From assembly GCA_021413865.1 (NCBI GenBank), contig JAIOPN010000019.1, positions 1 through 35,224 of the forward strand: a DNA stretch of 35,224 nt, written 5' to 3'. How positions within the stretch are numbered: position 1 is the first letter of the stretch; each line of letters starts with the position of its first letter. The notes under the pieces are model-generated. The model saw only the letters and a program-made list of their open reading frames with translations. It was not told where the DNA came from and searched no databases. Positions 30,786-35,224 of this stretch are shown here, one piece after another. The stretch comes from Planctomycetota bacterium (lineage in GTDB: Bacteria; Planctomycetota; Phycisphaerae; Phycisphaerales; Phycisphaeraceae). Position numbers and translations under genes: made by a program.

Positions 30786-31877
30786 ATGAGCATATTGAGG
30801 CTTCGTCATCTGCTCGTCGGGCTTCTGCTGCTGCTCGCGGCATCAGGGGCGCGCGGCAACGAGACCGATCAATTCACGCTGCCCGAGCGCGAGAGCTTCG
30901 CCGACCTCGGCGAGTACATGTCGCGGACGCACTACGAGGTATTGTCGCGTGTGGTGAGCGACGCCAATCACCGGATCGCCGAAGTTTTGAAAAACAGCGA
31001 CGACGAGAAGGAGCGGGCCGAGGAACTGGCCGACGCGCGGTCGCCAGGCCGCCTGGCGGACGCGGTGCGTGAGACGTTCGGGCCCGCGATGTTCGAGATC
31101 GACGGGCTCGAACAACTGCTCTATTCCAAGGAGTTCAAGTCGCAGTACCCCGGCAAGATCACCGCCTACAAGACCGACAACTGGATTTATGCCGACGCGC
31201 TCCTGATCCTGGACCCGCGACGTTTGCTGTTCCTCCAGAACCCGTCGAGCACGATCAGGGTGTACGGCGTGTTCATGGGCACGGACAAGATCGGCCACTT
31301 CCACGACCTGGGCCATCTCTACTACAAGGACTACCTCGGTTACGTCCGCGACGGCGACACGGACCAGAAGGCGTGCGCCAAGATCGTCTCGGAGTATTCC
31401 AAGGGTGTCGTGTCGGAGAAGGGGATCGTCGGCAGCGTCGTGTCGGGGGTCTATTCCAACGCCGACCTGGCGTGCAACTACGCGGGGATGCGGTTCTATC
31501 AGAACCTGACCGAGCCCGTGCGGATCAACGGCGTCGAGCGGCCGCCGCTGATCGTCCGCAACGGAGATTTCCTCAAGCTCAACGACCACGTCAAGCCCGA
31601 CAAGCCGTGGTTCGGCGTGTTCGTTTCCGACCACTTCAACGAGGCGCTGAACCCCTGCCTGCACGACTGGATGATGCGGGGCTCGGTGCGGGACCGCGTC
31701 CGCAAGAACAAGGCGGCGATCCTGCGTTTCTACGCCGACCCCAGCGGCCAGCCCTACCCGCGCGAGCATTTCGAGACCTTGGCGCGGGAGCTGTCGACGT
31801 TCTACGGCGAGCCGTACGGCCACAGCGGGTTTAATGGGCATCTGGTCGGGGTTTACAACGTCTGCTTCGAGAAATAA
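30786..31877 (+). CDS. Secreted protein of unknown function with a DKIGHF-type His cluster
   Basis: 363 residues. Signal peptide MSILRLRHLLVGLLLLLAASGARG, so exported. The body is charged and well ordered. The most striking stretch is GTDKIGHFHDLGHLYYKDYLGY (about 162-183), with three His spaced H-x-H-x-x-x-H; it recalls the DKxxHF motif of YfiM-type envelope proteins and could bind a metal. A short linker and hairpin separate it from the kinase-nucleotidyltransferase gene on the same strand, so it may belong to the cassette. No enzyme family was recognised. Cys residues (about 198, 227, 296 and 361) could form disulfides in the periplasm. Confidence 0.65.
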   Translation: MSILRLRHLLVGLLLLLAASGARGNETDQFTLPERESFADLGEYMSRTHYEVLSRVVSDANHRIAEVLKNSDDEKERAEELADARSPGRLADAVRETFGPAMFEIDGLEQLLYSKEFKSQYPGKITAYKTDNWIYADALLILDPRRLLFLQNPSSTIRVYGVFMGTDKIGHFHDLGHLYYKDYLGYVRDGDTDQKACAKIVSEYSKGVVSEKGIVGSVVSGVYSNADLACNYAGMRFYQNLTEPVRINGVERPPLIVRNGDFLKLNDHVKPDKPWFGVFVSDHFNEALNPCLHDWMMRGSVRDRVRKNKAAILRFYADPSGQPYPREHFETLARELSTFYGEPYGHSGFNGHLVGVYNVCFEK

Positions 31878-32122
31878 ATGTGTTTCCCCGCATTCAAACC
31901 ATTCGATTCCGGCCCAATGAATCGTGAGCCGGGACCCTTTTCCCCCGGTTTGCCCCGGCATGTCTGATCTGCAATAATTGCCCTGTCGATGGCCGGTGAC
32001 GTCTCGGGTTCAACCTTGAGCCGACGGAACGCCGCCTGTCGCTTCGGAGTGTTCCACGCGCGAACCCACCCCGCCCCCCATCGGCCACCCCTTCCCCGGC
32101 CGTATCTTTGCCCCGAACATCC
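31878..32122. other. Intergenic region before the DUF1854 ABC exporter
   Basis: No gene was seen. TATCTT (32103-32108) lies 14 nt before the ATG at 32123 and could be a -10 box. No Shine-Dalgarno is evident. Confidence 0.4.
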
Positions 32123-35044
32123 ATGAAACTGCACACCCTCCCTCCCCAGGCGATTCATTCCAACTTGAAACAGGCCGGCGTTGACGTCGATGCCGCCGTC
32201 ATCAGCATCTCCAGCGACATCAACCTGCTGGGCCAGTACGAGCCGCAGTGGCTGGTCGCCAACGCGAAGATGCTCTGGGTCTTCGACGAGCGCCGCCCCA
32301 CGGAGACGCTGCTGACCGTCACCTTCGAGGAGACCAGCGAGTTCCGCACCGTCGCGGTCGTCGGCTCGGGCCTGCTCCAGGCCAAGATCAGCGGCATCTG
32401 GCTCGACCTGCTCCGTTTCTCCAACCGCCAGAAGTACTACTTCGGCCGCGTCGCCAAGCGGCTCGATCAGCTCCGGCAGGGCAACACCGTCACCATCGAG
32501 GAGGAGGACGAGCACGACCCCCGGCGCTGCAGGACCTGCGGTCTCATGCTCGAGTTCCAGGGCGAGACCTGCCCGCGCTGCCTCAACCGCGGCGCGGCGC
32601 TGAGCCGGGTGCTCCAACTCATGCGGCCCTACTGGGGCTCGGCCGGCGTCATGTTCCTGCTGCTGATCATCGGCATCATGATCGACCTGTCGATGCCGCA
32701 GCTCACCCGCATCCTCGTGGACCGCATCCTCGCGCCGGTCGATGCGCCGGTGAACGGCGCCGCGAGCACCGGCTCTCTGATCACCCGCCTTGCCGAGAAG
32801 CTCAGTTACGTTGAGCCGGTCAAGGCATTGCTGGTGGTCGTCGGGGCGCTGGCGTGCTTCAATATCCTGCGCGCTCTGGTCAACATCCTCAACGGCCGCA
32901 TGGCCAGCGCCGTCGGCACCTCCATCACCTTCGACGTCCGCGCCAAGCTCGTTGAGCACCTCGAAAAACTCAGCCTCAGCTACTACGACAAACAGTCCAC
33001 CGGCTCGCTGGTCGGCCGCGTCGCCTACGACACCGAGGCCGTGCAGGGCTTCATGAGCCAGCTCACCAGCGGCTTCCTCATGCAGATCATCATGGTGGTG
33101 CTCACGGGCTTCGCCATGTTCAGCGTCGAGCCGCACCTGGCGATGTGGGCGCTGCTCCCGGCGCCCTTCGTCATGTTCGGCGCTACGCTCTATTACCGTT
33201 GGATCTACCCCCGCTACAACCGCTTCTGGGACCGCCAGAGCAAGCAGGCGAACATGATCAACGGCATCCTCAGTGGCATCCGCGTCGTCAAGGCGTTCAA
33301 CCAGGAGGAGCGGGAGTTCAAGCGGTTCCAGCGGTCCTCCTCCACCCTGCGTGACGCCCGGCGCAGCCTCGACCTCTCCGCCGCGACCTACTACCCGATC
33401 TTCGGTTTAGTCTTCACCGCCGGCGGCTGGATCGTCTGGTACGTCGGCGGCAAGGACGTGCTCCTCCACAAGGTCAGCCCCGAAAGGGGCATCACCCTCG
33501 GTACGCTCCTCATGTTCATGGGCTACATGGGCATGTTCTACGCACCGCTCCAGAGCCTGACTAACCTGACGAGCTGGCTCACCGGCTTCAGCACGCAGAT
33601 GCACCGCATCTTCGAGGTGCTCGATACGCCCATCGCCGTGCCCGACGCGCGTGACCCCGTAAGTATTGAGGTGATGAAGGGGGACATCGAGTTCCAGAAC
33701 GTCGTTTTCGGCTACAGCCGGCAGAACCCTATCCTCAAGAGCGTGACCTTCAAGATCGACTCGGGTCAGATGATCGGCGTCGTCGGCCGCTCCGGCTCGG
33801 GCAAGACCACCGTCATCAACCTTATCTCCCGCTTCTACGACATCGACGAGGGCAAGATCCTGATCGACGGCCACGAGATCCGGAAGATCAGGCGTCAGGA
33901 CGTGAGCCGTCAGGTCGGCGTCGTCCTCCAGGAGCCGTTCCTCTTCCGCGGCACGCTCTGGCAGAACCTGGTGTACGGCCGGACCGACGCCGCCGTGCCC
34001 GATGTCCTGGCCGCCAGCCGCGCCGGCAACAGCCACGACTTCATCATGCGCCAGCTCTACGCTTACGACACATGGGTCGGCGAGCGCGGGGCGGGTCTCT
34101 CCGGCGGCGAGCGCCAGCGCCTCTCCATCGCCCGTGCGCTGCTGTGCGACCCGCGCATCCTCATCCTCGACGAGGCCACCAGCTCCGTGGATTCCGAGTC
34201 CGAGCTGGCCATCCAGAACGCGCTGTCCGAGCTGGTCAAGGGCCGTACCTCGATCATCATCGCCCACCGCCTGAGCACGCTCCGCAACTGCGACAAGATC
34301 ATGGTCATCGAGGAGGGCAGGCTCGTCGAGGAGGGCACCCACAACCAGCTCATGGCCATCCCCGAGGGCAAGTACGCCAAGCTCGTCAAAATCCAGACCT
34401 CCGTCAGCAAGACCGACAGCGTGGACACCATCGTCGCCCACGAAGAGCAGATGAAGAAGCAGGGCATCACCGACAAGCCCGTCACCGACGCCCCGCCCGA
34501 GGCCGACCCCACCACCGGCCTCATGCCCATCAACCACTTCCGCCCCCGCTGGCTCGAACCCGGCTTCGCCAAGATCCACCTGGGCAACCGCAACGCCCTC
34601 CACGTCACCATCCTCAACGAACGCATCTACAACGGCGTCTTCGCCCTCCGCTGCATGCCCATTCGATACCCCTCGCAGTTCATCAGCCTCCGCTGGGTCA
34701 ACGCCGAGAACCGCGAGCAGGAGATCGGCCTTATCCGCGACCTCACCCAGTGGCCCCCGGACGTCCAGCAGCTCATCAACGAATCCCTCCTCCGCCGCTA
34801 CTTCGTCCACGTCATCACCAGCGTCGAGTCCATCGAGCAGATCCAGAACTTCCTCAACTTCAAGGTCAACACCGACCTGGGCGAGATGGAGTTCTTCATG
34901 CGGTGGAGCTCCGACACGGCCCAGGACTACGGCGAAAAGGGCAAGGTGCTCCTCGACGTGGAGGAGAACCGCTACGTCATCCCCGACGTCTCGGCGCTCC
35001 CCGATGCCGACCGCGAACTCTTCGAGCGGTTCATCTACTGGTGA
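32123..35044 (+). CDS. ABC exporter fused to N-terminal zinc ribbon and C-terminal DUF1854 domain
   Basis: 973 residues from the ATG at 32123 (a TTG 15 nt earlier is in frame). About 1-125 form a PH-like beta domain (ISISSDINLLGQYEPQWLVAN). A zinc ribbon follows (CRTCG and CPRC; Cys 136, 139, 150, 153), then a six-helix exporter domain (about 175-500). The nucleotide-binding domain has Walker A GRSGSGKTT at 555-563, the signature LSGGERQRLSIARAL, Walker B ILILDEATSSVD and IIAHRLS. After about residue 800 comes DUF1854 (HLGNRNALHVTILNERIYNG to FFMRWSSDTAQDYG). In some proteobacteria a zinc-ribbon ABC transporter and a separate DUF1854 protein lie beside cyanophycin genes; here they are one polypeptide. 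No cyanophycin synthetase is in the window. The substrate is unknown, perhaps a peptide or polyamide. Confidence 0.85.
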   Translation: MKLHTLPPQAIHSNLKQAGVDVDAAVISISSDINLLGQYEPQWLVANAKMLWVFDERRPTETLLTVTFEETSEFRTVAVVGSGLLQAKISGIWLDLLRFSNRQKYYFGRVAKRLDQLRQGNTVTIEEEDEHDPRRCRTCGLMLEFQGETCPRCLNRGAALSRVLQLMRPYWGSAGVMFLLLIIGIMIDLSMPQLTRILVDRILAPVDAPVNGAASTGSLITRLAEKLSYVEPVKALLVVVGALACFNILRALVNILNGRMASAVGTSITFDVRAKLVEHLEKLSLSYYDKQSTGSLVGRVAYDTEAVQGFMSQLTSGFLMQIIMVVLTGFAMFSVEPHLAMWALLPAPFVMFGATLYYRWIYPRYNRFWDRQSKQANMINGILSGIRVVKAFNQEEREFKRFQRSSSTLRDARRSLDLSAATYYPIFGLVFTAGGWIVWYVGGKDVLLHKVSPERGITLGTLLMFMGYMGMFYAPLQSLTNLTSWLTGFSTQMHRIFEVLDTPIAVPDARDPVSIEVMKGDIEFQNVVFGYSRQNPILKSVTFKIDSGQMIGVVGRSGSGKTTVINLISRFYDIDEGKILIDGHEIRKIRRQDVSRQVGVVLQEPFLFRGTLWQNLVYGRTDAAVPDVLAASRAGNSHDFIMRQLYAYDTWVGERGAGLSGGERQRLSIARALLCDPRILILDEATSSVDSESELAIQNALSELVKGRTSIIIAHRLSTLRNCDKIMVIEEGRLVEEGTHNQLMAIPEGKYAKLVKIQTSVSKTDSVDTIVAHEEQMKKQGITDKPVTDAPPEADPTTGLMPINHFRPRWLEPGFAKIHLGNRNALHVTILNERIYNGVFALRCMPIRYPSQFISLRWVNAENREQEIGLIRDLTQWPPDVQQLINESLLRRYFVHVITSVESIEQIQNFLNFKVNTDLGEMEFFMRWSSDTAQDYGEKGKVLLDVEENRYVIPDVSALPDADRELFERFIYW

Positions 35045-35224
35045 GTCGCTCTTTGAGGCACGCCCACTTCAGCGGACCGTGCTCTTAGAGCATCCCCAAC
35101 GCATGCGTAGCGCGTACGGCGCATGTTCGGTATTGCGCTCTTGAGGTTGCCGCGTTAGATTCGCTCCACGCCCGGGTTTGAACGGGTGATGGAGCCAGGG
35201 ATGGGCGCATCGTATTCGCAGGAC
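35045..35224. other. End of window, no gene seen
   Basis: About 180 nt after the ABC exporter. Short self-complementary bits occur (for example CCCG/CGGG around 35171-35187) but no gene or RNA could be supported. Confidence 0.4.

Noticed and set aside
35160-35200. T-arm-like sequence on the minus strand (CCCG-TTCAAACC-CGGG), suggesting a tRNA
   Set aside because: The stem is 4 bp with an 8-nt loop, and no acceptor, D or anticodon arm could be fitted around it.

Overview
The window looks like a chromosomal piece of a GC-rich planctomycete, most likely of the Phycisphaerae type. The reasons are secreted proteins ending in VPEP-type sorting tails with RRRK basic ends, a prepilin-like protein of the planctomycete kind, TMTC-like membrane/TPR proteins in several copies, an ABC transporter fused to a DUF1854 domain, and many genes without a Shine-Dalgarno but with a TANNAT box 6-8 nt before the start codon. 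The lineage is inferred from gene content only.

Layout. 1-7700 is an accessory-looking block that appears lower in GC by eye. It holds a partial prepilin-like gene (minus), three TMTC-like polytopic/TPR proteins (minus, plus, minus) and broken IS630 and IS3 transposase pieces between and beside them. 7800-10400 carries two related PEP-CTERM proteins; the first has an in-frame stop just before its sorting tail. 10540-15240 holds a diacylglycerol-kinase-like gene, a divergent rnfC/nqrA-like plus rnfD-like pair, and a creatininase-family hydrolase. 15245-21670 (minus) holds a double ABC-2 permease, a P1B-4-type metal ATPase, an RsuA/RluB-family protein whose catalytic Asp position reads Ser, a 53-residue membrane protein and lptB. 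21713-24694 is a divergent pair for plant or algal polysaccharide use (acetyl-esterase-like and oligogalacturonate-lyase-like). nadA and a MATE exporter follow.

The most interesting region is 27763-31877. A good sigma-70-type promoter drives a 68-residue protein with a twin-arginine signal and a short Gly/Ser/Pro tail. It is followed by a PqqD-like protein, one protein that joins an HprK-related kinase to a nucleotidyltransferase, and a secreted protein with a DKIGHF-type His cluster. This resembles the poorly understood HPr-rel-A cassette (HprK-related kinase A plus PqqD-family chaperone), here with a kinase-nucleotidyltransferase fusion and a candidate substrate. The window ends with an ABC exporter that has an N-terminal zinc ribbon and a C-terminal DUF1854 domain.

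Two intergenic palindromic elements of 83 and 85 bp, each with 13-bp perfect terminal inverted repeats, look like REP/MITE-type repeats. No tRNA, rRNA or CRISPR array was seen.
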